Shown here: positions 28,831 to 37,959 of the stretch, piece by piece
Layout of the letters: each line of letters opens with the position of its first letter
How positions within the stretch are numbered: position 1 is the first letter of the stretch
Source: Candidatus Methylomirabilota bacterium
Lineage (GTDB): Bacteria; Methylomirabilota; Methylomirabilia; Rokubacteriales; CSP1-6
NCBI GenBank assembly: GCA_035936835.1
Contig: DASYVT010000125.1
Location: 1 to 42,487 of the forward strand
DNA length: 42,487 nt
Reading direction: 5' to 3'
Made by a program: the position numbers and the translations under genes
Notes under the pieces: model-generated
Databases searched by the model: none
What the model saw: only the letters and a program-made list of their open reading frames with translations
Told to the model about the DNA's origin: nothing

Positions 28831-29712
28831 ATGCTCGGAGAGATACGGGGCGAGGTTCGGTTCAAAGAACCCCTCAGCTTCCATACCTCCCTTCGGATCG
28901 GAGGGCCGGCGGACATCTTCGTCGTCCCACAGGACGTCGAGGACATCCGTCTCGCGCTGGGCTTCGCGGAGCGCGATCGCCTGCCGGTGGAGATCATCGG
29001 CGGCGGCAACAACCTCCTGGTGCGCGACCGCGGCATCCGCGGTGTCGTCGTCAAGATCGAAGGCTGCCTGGGCCGCGCCGAGTTCCACGGCGAGGAGGCC
29101 GTCGCGGGCGCGGGCGTGGGGCTCTCGGCGCTGATCCGAGAGGCGGCGGCGCTCAACCTGGGCGGCATCGAGTGCCTCGTCGGCATCCCCGCGACGATCG
29201 GCGGCGCCGTGGCCATGAACGCCGGCACGGCCGACGGCTGGATCGGCGACTTCATCTCGGCCGTCTACTTCCTCCACCCGGACGGGACGCTCGGCGAGTT
29301 CAAGCCCGGCAACGGCTCCTTCGGCTACCGCGACTTCGCAGCGCCCGCGGGCGCGGTCGTGGTGGGCGCGCGGCTCCAGATGCACCGGCGGCCGCAGGCC
29401 GAGATCCAGAAGGAGATGAAGCAGCGCCTGAAGGTCAAGAAGGCGACCCAGCCGCTCGCGCTCGCGTCGGCAGGCTGCGTGTGGAAGAACCCTCACGGCG
29501 AGGTCGCCGGGCGCCTCATCGAAAAGGTGGGCCTGAAGGGCAAGCGGCTCAACGGCGCCGAGATCTCGGCCAAGCACGCCAACTTCATTGTCAACCGCGG
29601 CGGGGCGACGGCGGCCGACATCACGGCGCTCATGGACATGGCGCGCGAGCGCGTCCAGGCGCAGTTCGGCATCGCGCTCGAGCCCGAGATCCGGGTCATG
29701 GGAGAAGGATGA
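28831..29712 (+). CDS. murB: UDP-N-acetylenolpyruvoylglucosamine reductase MurB
   Basis: This 293-residue FAD enzyme reduces enolpyruvyl-UDP-GlcNAc to UDP-MurNAc with NADPH. It has NTSLRIGG-type start FHTSLRIGGPADIF, the FAD motif VEIIGGGNNLLVRD, GIECLVGIPATIGGAVAMNAG, and SAGCVWKNPHGEVAGRLIE, where the position of the usual catalytic Ser (SxGSxFKNP) carries Cys, as in type II enzymes of many bacteria. AGGAGG precedes ATG 28831. The length and lack of the type I insertion mark it as type IIb-like. The stop overlaps the ftsQ start (ATGA). Confidence 0.96.
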   Translation: MLGEIRGEVRFKEPLSFHTSLRIGGPADIFVVPQDVEDIRLALGFAERDRLPVEIIGGGNNLLVRDRGIRGVVVKIEGCLGRAEFHGEEAVAGAGVGLSALIREAAALNLGGIECLVGIPATIGGAVAMNAGTADGWIGDFISAVYFLHPDGTLGEFKPGNGSFGYRDFAAPAGAVVVGARLQMHRRPQAEIQKEMKQRLKVKKATQPLALASAGCVWKNPHGEVAGRLIEKVGLKGKRLNGAEISAKHANFIVNRGGATAADITALMDMARERVQAQFGIALEPEIRVMGEG

Positions 29713-30620
29713 GCGGTCGCACCGGAGTCCTCTCGCCGCGCGGGGCCGCCCACGGCGGCCTTGCGGACCTGGCCGAGCCGACGGTGGCCATGGCCGACCA
29801 GCGGCTCGACCGCCGCCGGCGGCGCCGGCACATGCTTCGGCTGGCCCGCCGGGGCGGTGCCTGGCTCTGCGTGGGGCTGCTCGTGGTCGCGCTGGGCGGC
29901 GCGCTCGCTTCCGGCGGCCGGTGGCTCCTCATGGCGCCGCGCTTCGCCGTCGAGCGCGTCGAGGTCGCGGGGCAGAGTCAGCTCTCGGTGGATCAGGTGG
30001 TCGCAGCCTCCGGGCTCTCGCCCGGGCAGAACCTCTTCCGGCTCGACGCGCGGCGGGCGGTGGCGGGCGTCGAGGCGCTGCCGATGGTGCGCCGCGCCGA
30101 GCTGGTCCGCGCCTTCCCGAACCGCGTCACGCTGCTGGTGGAAGAGCGCCAGCCCTTCGTCCTCGTCCATGCCGGGGGTCTCCACTGGCCCGCGGGAGGG
30201 TTCTACTGGCCCGCGGGAGGATTCTACTGGGTGGACGAGCAGGGCGTGCCGCTCGGTCCGGAGACGCGGGCCGTCGCCCTCGACGCGCCCTTGGTGTCGG
30301 CCGCGGGCGCCGACGATGTCGCGGCCGCTGGTCGCACGTCGTCCGAGCGCGTGGCCGCGGGCGTGGCCCTGATACGCACGCTGATGCGCGCGCAGAGCCC
30401 GCTGCTGAGGGAGATCTCCGAAGTGGACGTGAGCCGCCCCGAGGGGCCGGTGCTCTACATGCTGGACGGCGTCGAGGTGCGGCTCGGCCGAGAAGATTGG
30501 GACGACCGCTTGGGGCGGCTCGGTGGCGTGCTGGCGCAGCTCCGCGCCTCGGGCCAAAGGGCGACGTCGATCGACCTGCGATTCCGCGACCAGGTCGTGC
30601 TGAGAACCGCGGCGAGGTAG
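29709..30620 (+). CDS. ftsQ: Cell division protein FtsQ
   Basis: This 303-residue bitopic protein has an Arg-rich cytoplasmic part and one transmembrane helix (GAWLCVGLLVVALGGALASG, about 49-68). A POTRA domain follows (FAVERVEVAGQSQLSVDQVV ... GLSPGQNLFRLD), then the beta domain ending in SIDLRFRDQVVLR. FtsQ links FtsL-FtsB to FtsW-FtsI. In the beta domain the sequence normally read as one Tyr/Trp-Val-Asp-x-x-Gly unit is preceded by two extra WPAGGFY copies encoded by a 21-bp tandem duplication. ATG 29709 overlaps murB by 4 nt. The ddl gene often found before ftsQ is missing. Confidence 0.93.
   Translation: MSGRTGVLSPRGAAHGGLADLAEPTVAMADQRLDRRRRRRHMLRLARRGGAWLCVGLLVVALGGALASGGRWLLMAPRFAVERVEVAGQSQLSVDQVVAASGLSPGQNLFRLDARRAVAGVEALPMVRRAELVRAFPNRVTLLVEERQPFVLVHAGGLHWPAGGFYWPAGGFYWVDEQGVPLGPETRAVALDAPLVSAAGADDVAAAGRTSSERVAAGVALIRTLMRAQSPLLREISEVDVSRPEGPVLYMLDGVEVRLGREDWDDRLGRLGGVLAQLRASGQRATSIDLRFRDQVVLRTAAR
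30185..30226 (+). repeat. 21-bp tandem duplication inside ftsQ
   Basis: Two copies (30185-30205 and 30206-30226) differ at a single base and each encodes WPAGGFY within the FtsQ beta domain. Being in frame, the duplication extends the protein by seven residues without breaking it. The near identity shows it is recent. Confidence 0.93.
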
Positions 30621-30628
30621 GGGGCGCC

Positions 30629-31873
30629 ATGGGCAGATCGCGAGGACGGCAGCTCATCACAGGGCTCGACGTGGGGACGACCAAGATCTGCTGCGTCATC
30701 GCGGAGTGGTCGTCCATCGGCACGCTCGACATTGTGGGCGTCGGTACCAGCCCCTCGCGGGGCCTTCGCAAGGGCGTCGTGGTCAACATCGACTCGACGG
30801 TCGAGAGCATCAAGCAGGCCGTCGGCGACGCCGAGGAGATGGCGGGTGTCGAGATCTCGAGCGTGATCGCGGGCGTGGCCGGGGGGCACATCCGCGGAGC
30901 CAACAGCCGGGGCGTGGTCGCCGTCTCGGGCAAGCACCGCGAGGTCAGCGCCGCCGACGTCGAGCGGGCGCTGGACGCCGCGCGCGCCATCAACCTGCCG
31001 CAGGACCGCGAGATCATCCACGCGCTGCCCCAGACCTATGTCGTGGACGACCAGGACGGGGTCAAAGAGCCGCTCGGCATGTCCGGGGTGCGGCTCGAGG
31101 TCGAGGTGCACCTGGTGACGGGCGCCACGACCTCCGTGCGGAATGTTGTCCGCAGCGTCAACCGCGCGGGGCTCCAGGTGCAGGACATCGTGCTCGAGCC
31201 GCTGGCGTCGGCCGAGGCTGTCCTCTCCGACGAGGAGAAGGAGCTCGGGATCCTGCTGATAGACCTGGGCGGTGGCACGACGGACGTCGCGCTCTTCCGC
31301 GACGGCGCCGTCTGGTACACGGGCATCCTGCCGCTGGGCGGCGACCACATCTCGAACGACGTCGCCGTGGGGCTCCGCACGCCGACGGCCGAGGCCGAGG
31401 AGCTCAAGAAGCGTCTCGGCTGCGCGCTGACTGCCCTTGTACGCGAAGACGAAGTCATCTCCGTGCCCTCGGTGGGCGGGCGCAAGGCGCGCGAGCTGTC
31501 GCGGCAGATCCTCTCCGAGATCATCCAGCCGCGCGCCGAGGAGATCTTCACCCTCGTCGCCCGCGAGCTCGCCAAGGCCGGGCTCGAGGACGCCGCCGCG
31601 GCGGGCGTCGTCGTCACGGGCGGCACCTCGATCATGCAGGGCGTGCCGGAGCTGGCCGAACAGGTCTTCGACCTGCCGGTGCGCCGCGGGCTGCCCGTGG
31701 GCATCGGCGGGCTGTCGGACGTGGTCCAGAGCCCGATCTATGCCACGGGCGTGGGCCTGGCGCTCTACGGCGCGCGCGGGCGGCGCAGCGGCGCCTCCGT
31801 GGATGACGCCGTCGGCTCCTCCGGGCTTGGGACGATGCGCAGGCTCAGGGACTGGTTTAGCGAGCTCTTCTAG
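30629..31873 (+). CDS. ftsA: Cell division protein FtsA
   Basis: This 414-residue actin-like ATPase tethers FtsZ filaments to the membrane. It has the phosphate-1 motif [11 protein letters not shown], the 1C subdomain typical of FtsA ([20 protein letters not shown]), phosphate-2 [14 protein letters not shown] and adenosine motif [12 protein letters not shown]. The last residues, [11 protein letters not shown], form the amphipathic membrane-targeting helix. ATG 30629 is 8 nt after ftsQ, with GGGGGC upstream. The upstream part of this open frame is a shadow of ftsQ. Confidence 0.97.
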   Translation: MGRSRGRQLITGLDVGTTKICCVIAEWSSIGTLDIVGVGTSPSRGLRKGVVVNIDSTVESIKQAVGDAEEMAGVEISSVIAGVAGGHIRGANSRGVVAVSGKHREVSAADVERALDAARAINLPQDREIIHALPQTYVVDDQDGVKEPLGMSGVRLEVEVHLVTGATTSVRNVVRSVNRAGLQVQDIVLEPLASAEAVLSDEEKELGILLIDLGGGTTDVALFRDGAVWYTGILPLGGDHISNDVAVGLRTPTAEAEELKKRLGCALTALVREDEVISVPSVGGRKARELSRQILSEIIQPRAEEIFTLVARELAKAGLEDAAAAGVVVTGGTSIMQGVPELAEQVFDLPVRRGLPVGIGGLSDVVQSPIYATGVGLALYGARGRRSGASVDDAVGSSGLGTMRRLRDWFSELF

Positions 31874-31967
31874 CAATGGGCCCAGGCCCGCGGGGCAGGG
31901 GGAGCTCTTCCTCCAGCTGCCGCCGGGCCAGCCGCGATACTCACGCAGGGTGGTCAAGGAGGAGCCG

Positions 31968-33125
31968 ATGGTAGAGCCACGGGGGGGGCGGCCGGTGTTC
32001 GAGCTCGAGGAAACGAAGGACAACGCCAAGATCAAGGTCATCGGTCTCGGCGGCGGCGGGTCCAACGCGATCAACCGGATGATGGAGGCCCGCTTCGCCG
32101 GCGTCGAGTTCATCGTGGCCAACACGGACCTACAGGCCCTGCGCGCGTCGCCCGCTCCCGTGAAGCTGCAGCTGGGCGCGCGCCTGACCATGGGCCTGGG
32201 CGCCGGCGCCGATCCCGAGGTGGGCAAGAACGCGGCCCTCGAGGACCGTGAGCAGATCAAGAAGCTCCTGGACGGCGCGGACATGGTTTTCGTCACCGCC
32301 GGGCTCGGCGGCGGCACAGGCACGGGCTCGGCGCCCATCGTGGCCGCGACCGCCAAGGAGATGGGCATCCTGACCGTGGCGGTCGTGACCAAGCCCTTCG
32401 CCTTCGAGGGCAGGCGCCGCTCCCAGCAGGCGGAGGCCGGGCTCGCCGAGCTGCGGGGCGTCGTCGACACGCTGATCACCATCCCCAACCAGCGCTTGCT
32501 CGCGGTGGTCGACCGCGGCACGCCGCTGATCGAGGCGTTCAAGGTCGCCGATACCGTGCTGCTCCAGGCGGTGCAGGGCATCTCGGACCTGATCCTCGTG
32601 CCCGGGCTCATCAACCTCGACTTCGCGGACGTGCGGACCATCATGGCCGGGATGGGCATGGCGCTCATGGGCGCCGGCGTCGGCAAGGGTGAGCACCGCG
32701 CGCTCGACGCGGCGCAAAAGGCCATCGCGAGTCCGCTGCTCGACGAGACCTCCATCGACGGCGCCCGCGGCATCCTGATCAACTTCACCGGCGGCTCGGA
32801 CATGTCCCTGCACGAGGTCGAAGAGGCCGCGCGCATCGTCCAGGAGGCCGCGCACGAGGAGGCCCACATCATCTTCGGCGCGGTCATCGACCCGAGCCTT
32901 CAGGACGAAGTGCGCATCACGGTCATCGCCACGGGCTTCAGCGAGCGCAAGGAGGCCAACCAGCCTTCGGGCAAGGTCGTGGACATGCAGCGCGCGCCCC
33001 GTCCCGGCGCTCCCCCCAGCAAGGACTGGCGCCGCCGCGTGCCGGCCGACATCCGCGCCGAGGCCGTGGGCCAGACGGAAGAGGACCTCGACGTGCCCGC
33101 GTTCCTGAGGAGGCAAGCGGACTAG
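31968..33125 (+). CDS. ftsZ: Cell division GTPase FtsZ
   Basis: This 385-residue tubulin-like GTPase forms the Z-ring. It has [17 protein letters not shown] near 22-38, ANTDLQAL, the tubulin signature GGGTGTGS at 114-121, the T7 loop [11 protein letters not shown], and a short linker ending in the conserved tail [11 protein letters not shown] that binds FtsA. The linker is only about 45 residues. ATG 31968 has AAGGAGGA directly upstream; the frame is open further back but lies over ftsA. The 94-nt gap from ftsA holds no gene, and FtsZ may have extra expression from there, although I see no clear promoter. Confidence 0.98.
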   Translation: MVEPRGGRPVFELEETKDNAKIKVIGLGGGGSNAINRMMEARFAGVEFIVANTDLQALRASPAPVKLQLGARLTMGLGAGADPEVGKNAALEDREQIKKLLDGADMVFVTAGLGGGTGTGSAPIVAATAKEMGILTVAVVTKPFAFEGRRRSQQAEAGLAELRGVVDTLITIPNQRLLAVVDRGTPLIEAFKVADTVLLQAVQGISDLILVPGLINLDFADVRTIMAGMGMALMGAGVGKGEHRALDAAQKAIASPLLDETSIDGARGILINFTGGSDMSLHEVEEAARIVQEAAHEEAHIIFGAVIDPSLQDEVRITVIATGFSERKEANQPSGKVVDMQRAPRPGAPPSKDWRRRVPADIRAEAVGQTEEDLDVPAFLRRQAD

Positions 33126-33130
33126 CGAGC

Positions 33131-33565
33131 ATGCTCAAGCAGTTCAAAGAGTTCATCGCGCGCGGCAATGTCGCCGAGCTGGCGGTGGGCGTCATCATCG
33201 GCGCGGCTTTCGGCAAGATCGTGTCCTCCTTCGTTGGCGACGTCCTCATGCCGCCGATCGGCCTTCTCCTGGGCAAGGCGGAATTCGCCAACCTCTTCAT
33301 CAACCTCTCGGGACAGCACTACGTGACCGTGGCCGCGGCCAAGGCGGCGGGCGCGCCGACGCTCAACTACGGGGCGTTTCTCCAGGCTATCGTGGACTTC
33401 GTGATCGTGGCCTTCGCCGTCTTCTTGCTGATCAAGCAGGTCAACCGGCTCTTCCCCCCGGCCGCGCCGGCTCACACCACGCGCCCGTGCCCGCTCTGCC
33501 TCTCGAACATCCCGCAGAAGGCCACGCGCTGCGCCCACTGCACTTCGGAGGTCAAACCGGCGTAG
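33131..33565 (+). CDS. mscL: Large-conductance mechanosensitive channel MscL with C-terminal zinc ribbon
   Basis: This 144-residue channel opens under membrane tension during osmotic downshock. The MscL start [20 protein letters not shown] and first helix ([20 protein letters not shown]) with PPIGLLLG are clear, as is the second helix [19 protein letters not shown]. In place of the usual short cytoplasmic helix, the C-terminus is a zinc ribbon C120-x2-C123 ... C134-x2-C137. Such tails occur in MscL of several lineages; their role is not known to me. The ATG is 5 nt after ftsZ, so it is probably the end of the dcw transcript. Confidence 0.95.
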   Translation: MLKQFKEFIARGNVAELAVGVIIGAAFGKIVSSFVGDVLMPPIGLLLGKAEFANLFINLSGQHYVTVAAAKAAGAPTLNYGAFLQAIVDFVIVAFAVFLLIKQVNRLFPPAAPAHTTRPCPLCLSNIPQKATRCAHCTSEVKPA

Positions 33566-33711
33566 GCAGGCTCTCGACGTACGCGAGGTAGGGGTCGAGG
33601 CGGAACTTCCTCCCCCGTCCCACGCCGGGTCGGCGGTTCTTGACCCACAGAGAGTCTCCGGCTAAGGTCGGCCCACTCGTCCCACGAAGGAAACCGGCCC
33701 GACTCCCCCAA
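33552..33711 (-). other. Possible degraded short reading frame on the minus strand
   Basis: In the gap after mscL, the minus strand reads MGESGRFPSWDEWADL from 33711, then after a frame change near 33660 reads a basic segment (SLWVKNRRPGVGRGRKFRL) ending [14 protein letters not shown] at 33552. The two pieces together look more protein-like than random GC-rich sequence, with a loose likeness to small DNA-binding or excisionase proteins. I cannot name a family and it may be chance. Confidence 0.2.
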
Positions 33712-33713
33712 TC

Positions 33714-33723
33714 GGAGGCCTCC
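33714..33723 (+). promoter_or_regulatory. Ribosome-binding site of the cyclase gene inside a perfect palindrome
   Basis: GGAGGCCTCC is a perfect 10-bp palindrome. Its GGAGG is the only plausible Shine-Dalgarno sequence for ATG 33729, 10 nt away. As a palindrome without a loop, it cannot fold well on itself, so any regulatory role, for example as a binding site or dimer contact, is uncertain. Confidence 0.3.
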
Positions 33724-33728
33724 CCGGC

Positions 33729-36700
33729 ATGACGTGTCCCCGGTGCCAGCAGGACAACCCGATCCACGCCAGGTTCTGCCTGGGCTGCGGAGCCCACCTC
33801 GCGCTCGCCTGCGGCTCCTGTGGCGCAGAATTACCAGGGGGCGCCCGCTTCTGCCTCCAGTGCGGCCAAGCCGTAGCCGCCGGCACCGCGGCCCCGGTTC
33901 GTTCGCCCGCCCCGGAGACGTACACCCCCAAGCACCTGGCCGAGAAGATCCTCACCTCCAAGGCCGCCCTCGAGGGTGAGCGCAAGCAGGTGACGGTCCT
34001 CTTCGCCGACCTCAAGGGCTCGATGGAACTGCTCGCCGACCGCGATCCCGAAGAGGCGCGCAAGCTCCTCGACCCGGTGCTCGAACGCATGATGGACGCG
34101 GTCCACCGCTACGAGGGCACCGTCAATCAGGTCATGGGCGACGGCATCATGGCCCTCTTCGGCGCGCCCCTCGCCCACGAGGATCACGCCGTGCGGGCGT
34201 GCTATGCGGCGCTCCGGATGCAGGAGTCGGTCACGCAGTACGCGGAGGGTGTCTTCCGCTCGCACGGCGTGCCCCTCCAGATCCGCGTGGGGCTCAACTC
34301 CGGCGAGGTGGTCGTCCGCGCCATCGGGTCCGATCTGCACATGGATTACACCGCGGTCGGTCAGACGACGCACCTGGCCGCCCGCATGGAGCAGATGGCG
34401 ACGCCCGGCACGATCCTGCTCGCCCCCGCGACGCTCCAGCTCGCCGAAGGCTACGTACAGGTCGCGGCCCGGGGGCCGGTCGCAGTCAAGGGCATGGCGG
34501 ACCCCGTGGAAGTCTACGCGCTCACCGGGGCGAGCGCGCAGCGGACCCGGCTCCACGCGGCCGCCGCGCGGGGACTGACGCGATTCGTCGGCCGAGACGC
34601 CGAGATCGAGCAGATCCGCCGGGCGCTCGCCCTCGCGCACGATGGCCACGGCCAGCTCGTCGCCGTCGTGGGGGAACCCGGCGTGGGGAAGTCTCGCCTC
34701 GTGTACGAGTTCACCCACTCCCACCGTACCCAGGACTGGCTCATCCTGGAAGCCGGCTCCGTGTCCTACGGCAAGGCGACCAGCTACCTGCCCGTCATCG
34801 ATCTCCTCAAGGCCTACTTCAAGATTCACGATCGCGAAACCCATCGCGAGATCCGAGAGAAGGTGACGGGCAAGCTCCTCACGCTGGATCGCACACTCGA
34901 GCCGATCCTGCCCGCGTTGCTGGCCCTCCTCGATGTGCCCGTCGAGGACGCCCAATGGCAGGCGCTCGATCCGCCGCAACAGCGGCAGCGCACTCTCGAC
35001 GCCGTCAAGCACCTCCTGCTCCGGGAGAGCCAGGGCCAACCCGTCCTCGTGGTCTTCGAGGACCTGCACTGGATCGATGCCGAGACGCAGGCCGTGCTCG
35101 ACGGTCTGGTGGAGAGTTTTCCCACGGCCAGGGTCCTGCTGCTGGTCAACTACCGGCCCGAGTACCAGCATGGCTGGGTGAGCAAGACCTACTACAGCCA
35201 GCTACGGCTCGACGCGCTCCCGCCCGAGAGTGCGGGCGAGCTCCTGAGCGTCCTCCTGGGCGACGACCCGGCGTTGGAGCCCCTCAAGCGGCTGCTGGTC
35301 AGGCGCGGCAACCCCTTCTTCATCGAGGAGAGCATCCGGACGCTGGTGGAGACGGGTGCGCTCACCCGGGAGCGCGGGGCGTATCGTCTGACGCGGGCGA
35401 TCCAGGCGATCGAGGTCCCGGCGACCGTGCAGGTGATCCTGGCGGCCCGGATCGACCGGCTCCCGCCGGACGACAAGCAGCTGCTCCAGACGGCCTCGGT
35501 CATCGGCAAGGACGTGCCCTTCGTGCTGCTCCACGCCGTGGCGGAGGCGGCGGAGGATGCGGTGCAGCGGGGGCTCACCCATCTGCAGGCGGCCGAGTTT
35601 CTGTACGAGACGCGCCTCTTTCCGGATCCCGAGTACACCTTCAAGCACGCGCTCACCCATGAAGTCACCTACGGCACGCTCCTCCAGGACCGGCGCAAGA
35701 CCCTGCACGCCCGCATCGTCGGCGCCATCGAGCGCTTCTATCCGGATCGGCTGATCGAGCACGTCGAGCGGCTGGCCCACCATGCCGTGCGGGGTGAGGT
35801 GTGGGAGAAGGCGGTCACGTACCTCCGGCAGGCAGGCGCCAAAGCCTTGGCGCGATCCGCCAACCGGGAGGCCGTGACGTGCTTCGAGCAGGCGCTGACG
35901 GCCCTGCAGCTTCTGCTCGAGACCCGCGAGAGGCTGGAGCAGGCCATTGATCTTCGCTTCGATCTTCGAACTGCACTGTTTCCGCTTGGAGAATTCGAGC
36001 GGATCGTCGGCTATCTCCGCGAAGCCGAAGGCCTGGCCAGGACGCTCGACGATCGACAGCGACTCGGGCAGCTGTCCGTCTATATGTGCCACAACCTTTG
36101 GATAACTGGTCATCCGACGGAGGCGCTCGCGTTCGGCCAGAGCGCCCAGGCTATTGCCGAGTCGCTTGGGGATGTTCCGCTCCAGGTGACGGGAAATCTC
36201 TACCTCGGCGTGGCCTGCCTCGGGACGGGGGACTACCGACAGGCCGAGGAGCTTCTCCTGCAAGTCCTGCAGTTGCTTGAAGGCGATCTGAGCCGGGAAC
36301 GCTTTGGCCTCGCCGGATTTCCTGCCGTGGCGGCCCGCTATTTTTTGACTTGGGGGTTCGCCGACCTGGGAAAGTTGAACGAAGGGATCGCCTACGGCCA
36401 GGAAGGGATCCGCCTCGCCGAGGCACTGGATCACCCCTACAGCCTGGCCTCCATGTGCTGGGTTCTCGCCTATCTCGAGATCACCGGGGGAGACTTCAGC
36501 CACGCCGTCCGCCTGCTCGAACGCGGGCTGGCGCTGAGTCGCGAGTGGAACCTGACCTACTTTTCAGCGATAAGCACCGGGAGCCTGGGCTACGCCTACG
36601 CGCTCTCGGGGCGGATGGCCGAGGGCATCCCGTTGCTGGAGCACGCGCTGAGCGCCATTGAGACTATGGGATTGGGACTTTACCAGCCTATTTCCCTCGG

Positions 36701-37082
36701 GTATCTGGGCGAAGCGTACGTCCTCGCCGACCGGCTCGAGGACGCTTTCGCATTCGCCGGGCGAGCCCTGACCCTCGCCCGCGAGCGCGGTCAACGCCCC
36801 TACGAGGCATGGGCCCTCCGGCTTCTCGGCGAGATCGCCGCCCGCCGCGATCCCCCGAAGCACGCTGACGGCCACTACCGTGACGCGCTCGCGCTCGCCG
36901 GCGAGCTCGGCATGCGCCCGCTCGTCGCCCACTGCCACCTCGGCCTCGCCAAGCTCTCCCAGCGCACGGGCAAGCAGGAGCAGGCCCGCGACCACCTCAC
37001 CACCGCCATCACGCTGTACCGCGAGATGGACATGCGGTTCTGGCTGAAGCAGGCGGAGGCCGAGATGCGGGAGCTGGCATGA
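33729..37082 (+). CDS. Zinc-ribbon / class III nucleotidyl cyclase / AAA ATPase / TPR signalling protein
   Basis: This 1117-residue cytoplasmic multidomain protein has, in order: two zinc ribbons (C3-x2-C6 ... C17-x2-C20; C28-x2-C31 ... C42-x2-C45), a class III cyclase domain (about 84-265), an AAA/NACHT-like ATPase with Walker A GEPGVGKS (315-322) and Walker B LVVFEDLHWID, and a long C-terminal TPR-like helical region. The cyclase keeps metal aspartates D94 (FADLKGS) and D138 (GDGIMALFG) and R219. By motif alignment, the base-contact Lys and Asp are Gln134 and Thr208, and the ribose-contact Asn is His215. Thr in place of Asp is seen in class IIIb adenylate cyclases. Cyclase activity is therefore plausible but not assured. 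The LuxR-like MalT architecture suggests signal-dependent control. It is monocistronic or read from mscL. Confidence 0.9.
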   Translation: MTCPRCQQDNPIHARFCLGCGAHLALACGSCGAELPGGARFCLQCGQAVAAGTAAPVRSPAPETYTPKHLAEKILTSKAALEGERKQVTVLFADLKGSMELLADRDPEEARKLLDPVLERMMDAVHRYEGTVNQVMGDGIMALFGAPLAHEDHAVRACYAALRMQESVTQYAEGVFRSHGVPLQIRVGLNSGEVVVRAIGSDLHMDYTAVGQTTHLAARMEQMATPGTILLAPATLQLAEGYVQVAARGPVAVKGMADPVEVYALTGASAQRTRLHAAAARGLTRFVGRDAEIEQIRRALALAHDGHGQLVAVVGEPGVGKSRLVYEFTHSHRTQDWLILEAGSVSYGKATSYLPVIDLLKAYFKIHDRETHREIREKVTGKLLTLDRTLEPILPALLALLDVPVEDAQWQALDPPQQRQRTLDAVKHLLLRESQGQPVLVVFEDLHWIDAETQAVLDGLVESFPTARVLLLVNYRPEYQHGWVSKTYYSQLRLDALPPESAGELLSVLLGDDPALEPLKRLLVRRGNPFFIEESIRTLVETGALTRERGAYRLTRAIQAIEVPATVQVILAARIDRLPPDDKQLLQTASVIGKDVPFVLLHAVAEAAEDAVQRGLTHLQAAEFLYETRLFPDPEYTFKHALTHEVTYGTLLQDRRKTLHARIVGAIERFYPDRLIEHVERLAHHAVRGEVWEKAVTYLRQAGAKALARSANREAVTCFEQALTALQLLLETRERLEQAIDLRFDLRTALFPLGEFERIVGYLREAEGLARTLDDRQRLGQLSVYMCHNLWITGHPTEALAFGQSAQAIAESLGDVPLQVTGNLYLGVACLGTGDYRQAEELLLQVLQLLEGDLSRERFGLAGFPAVAARYFLTWGFADLGKLNEGIAYGQEGIRLAEALDHPYSLASMCWVLAYLEITGGDFSHAVRLLERGLALSREWNLTYFSAISTGSLGYAYALSGRMAEGIPLLEHALSAIETMGLGLYQPISLGYLGEAYVLADRLEDAFAFAGRALTLARERGQRPYEAWALRLLGEIAARRDPPKHADGHYRDALALAGELGMRPLVAHCHLGLAKLSQRTGKQEQARDHLTTAITLYREMDMRFWLKQAEAEMRELA

Positions 37083-37128
37083 GAGTCGTTGCGCTGTAGC
37101 TCACGGCCCGATCGGACCGCGTGAGACA

Positions 37129-37935
37129 ATGGCCGACGCAATGACCGCTCCGCGCTTCCACGGCGACCCGCCGACGCACTTCCTCTCGCCGCTGCTCGAA
37201 GGCGCGGGAGTGCCGCATCTCTTCACCACGCGAAACTTCCCGGGCGTGACGGCCTTCAGAGAGCCGTTCCCGCCGCTCGGCCCCGACGCCACGCCCTTGC
37301 TCGCCGAGTGCGGCCTCGCTGCGGAGCCCGCGGCCTTCCTCAAGCAGGTCCACGGCGCTGATGTCCTCCGCGCGACGGAGGGTGGCTGCGTCGGGAACGC
37401 GGACGCTCTCATGAGTAATAGGCCGGGGCTGCCTATCGCGGTCTTTTCCGCCGACTGCGTGACGCTCCTGATCTACGACCCCGACGGGCGGCGGCTCGCG
37501 GTCGTCCACGCGGGCTGGCGCGGCACCGCCCAGTCGGTGGCGCGGGCGGCCGTCCTGGCGCTGGTGGAGGCGGGCGGGCGGCCCGAGGAGTTCCTGGCGG
37601 CCGTCGGACCGTCCATAGGGCCCTGCTGCTACGAGGTGGACAAGCCGGTGATCGCGCGGCTCGACGCGGCCTTTCCGGGCCGGTGGGGCGCCTGGGTCAG
37701 GTCGGTGGGCCTGGGCAAGTGGATGCTCGATCTCTGGGCCGCCAACGAGGACCAGCTCCGAAGCGCGGGGCTTCGCGGCGACAGGATAGACAACCCCCGG
37801 CTCTGCACGGGCTGCCGCACCGACCTTTTCTACTCCTACCGCCGCGGCCACAAGGGACGGCTGGTTAGCGTTGCAGCCGTGCCCCCTCACCCTACCCTCT
37901 CCCCCGCAGGGGAAGAGGGAGACCCAGCGTGCTAG
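37129..37935 (+). CDS. pgeF: Multicopper-oxidase-like purine nucleoside phosphorylase PgeF/YfiH/YlmD
   Basis: This 268-residue protein is of the YfiH/LACC1 family, reported to act on purine nucleosides and, in E. coli, as an editing factor that prevents L-Ser misincorporation in peptidoglycan. The zinc/catalytic set is visible: H75 in LKQVHGADVL, C110 in FSADCVTLLI and H127 in VVHAGWRGT, with GPSIGPCCYEV and CTGCRTDLFYSYRR. The natural end of the family is near VSVAAV; the last 18 residues are encoded by a hairpin repeat element and look added. Two ATGs are close (37129 and 37141); either is possible. Its place downstream of ftsZ mirrors ylmD. Confidence 0.94.
   Translation: MADAMTAPRFHGDPPTHFLSPLLEGAGVPHLFTTRNFPGVTAFREPFPPLGPDATPLLAECGLAAEPAAFLKQVHGADVLRATEGGCVGNADALMSNRPGLPIAVFSADCVTLLIYDPDGRRLAVVHAGWRGTAQSVARAAVLALVEAGGRPEEFLAAVGPSIGPCCYEVDKPVIARLDAAFPGRWGAWVRSVGLGKWMLDLWAANEDQLRSAGLRGDRIDNPRLCTGCRTDLFYSYRRGHKGRLVSVAAVPPHPTLSPAGEEGDPAC
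37895..37919 (+). repeat. Hairpin repeat element fused into the pgeF 3' end
   Basis: CCCTCTCCCC pairs with GGGG-A-AGAGGG across a four-base loop, a 10-pair stem with one bulge. The sequence and its CCCTCACCCTA flank match a kind of dispersed intergenic element seen in many GC-rich genomes, often translated as HPTLSPxGE as it is here. No T-run follows, so it is more likely a mobile repeat or mRNA stabiliser than a terminator. Confidence 0.7.
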
Positions 37936-37959
37936 AATCGGCCAACCGGACACGCACTT

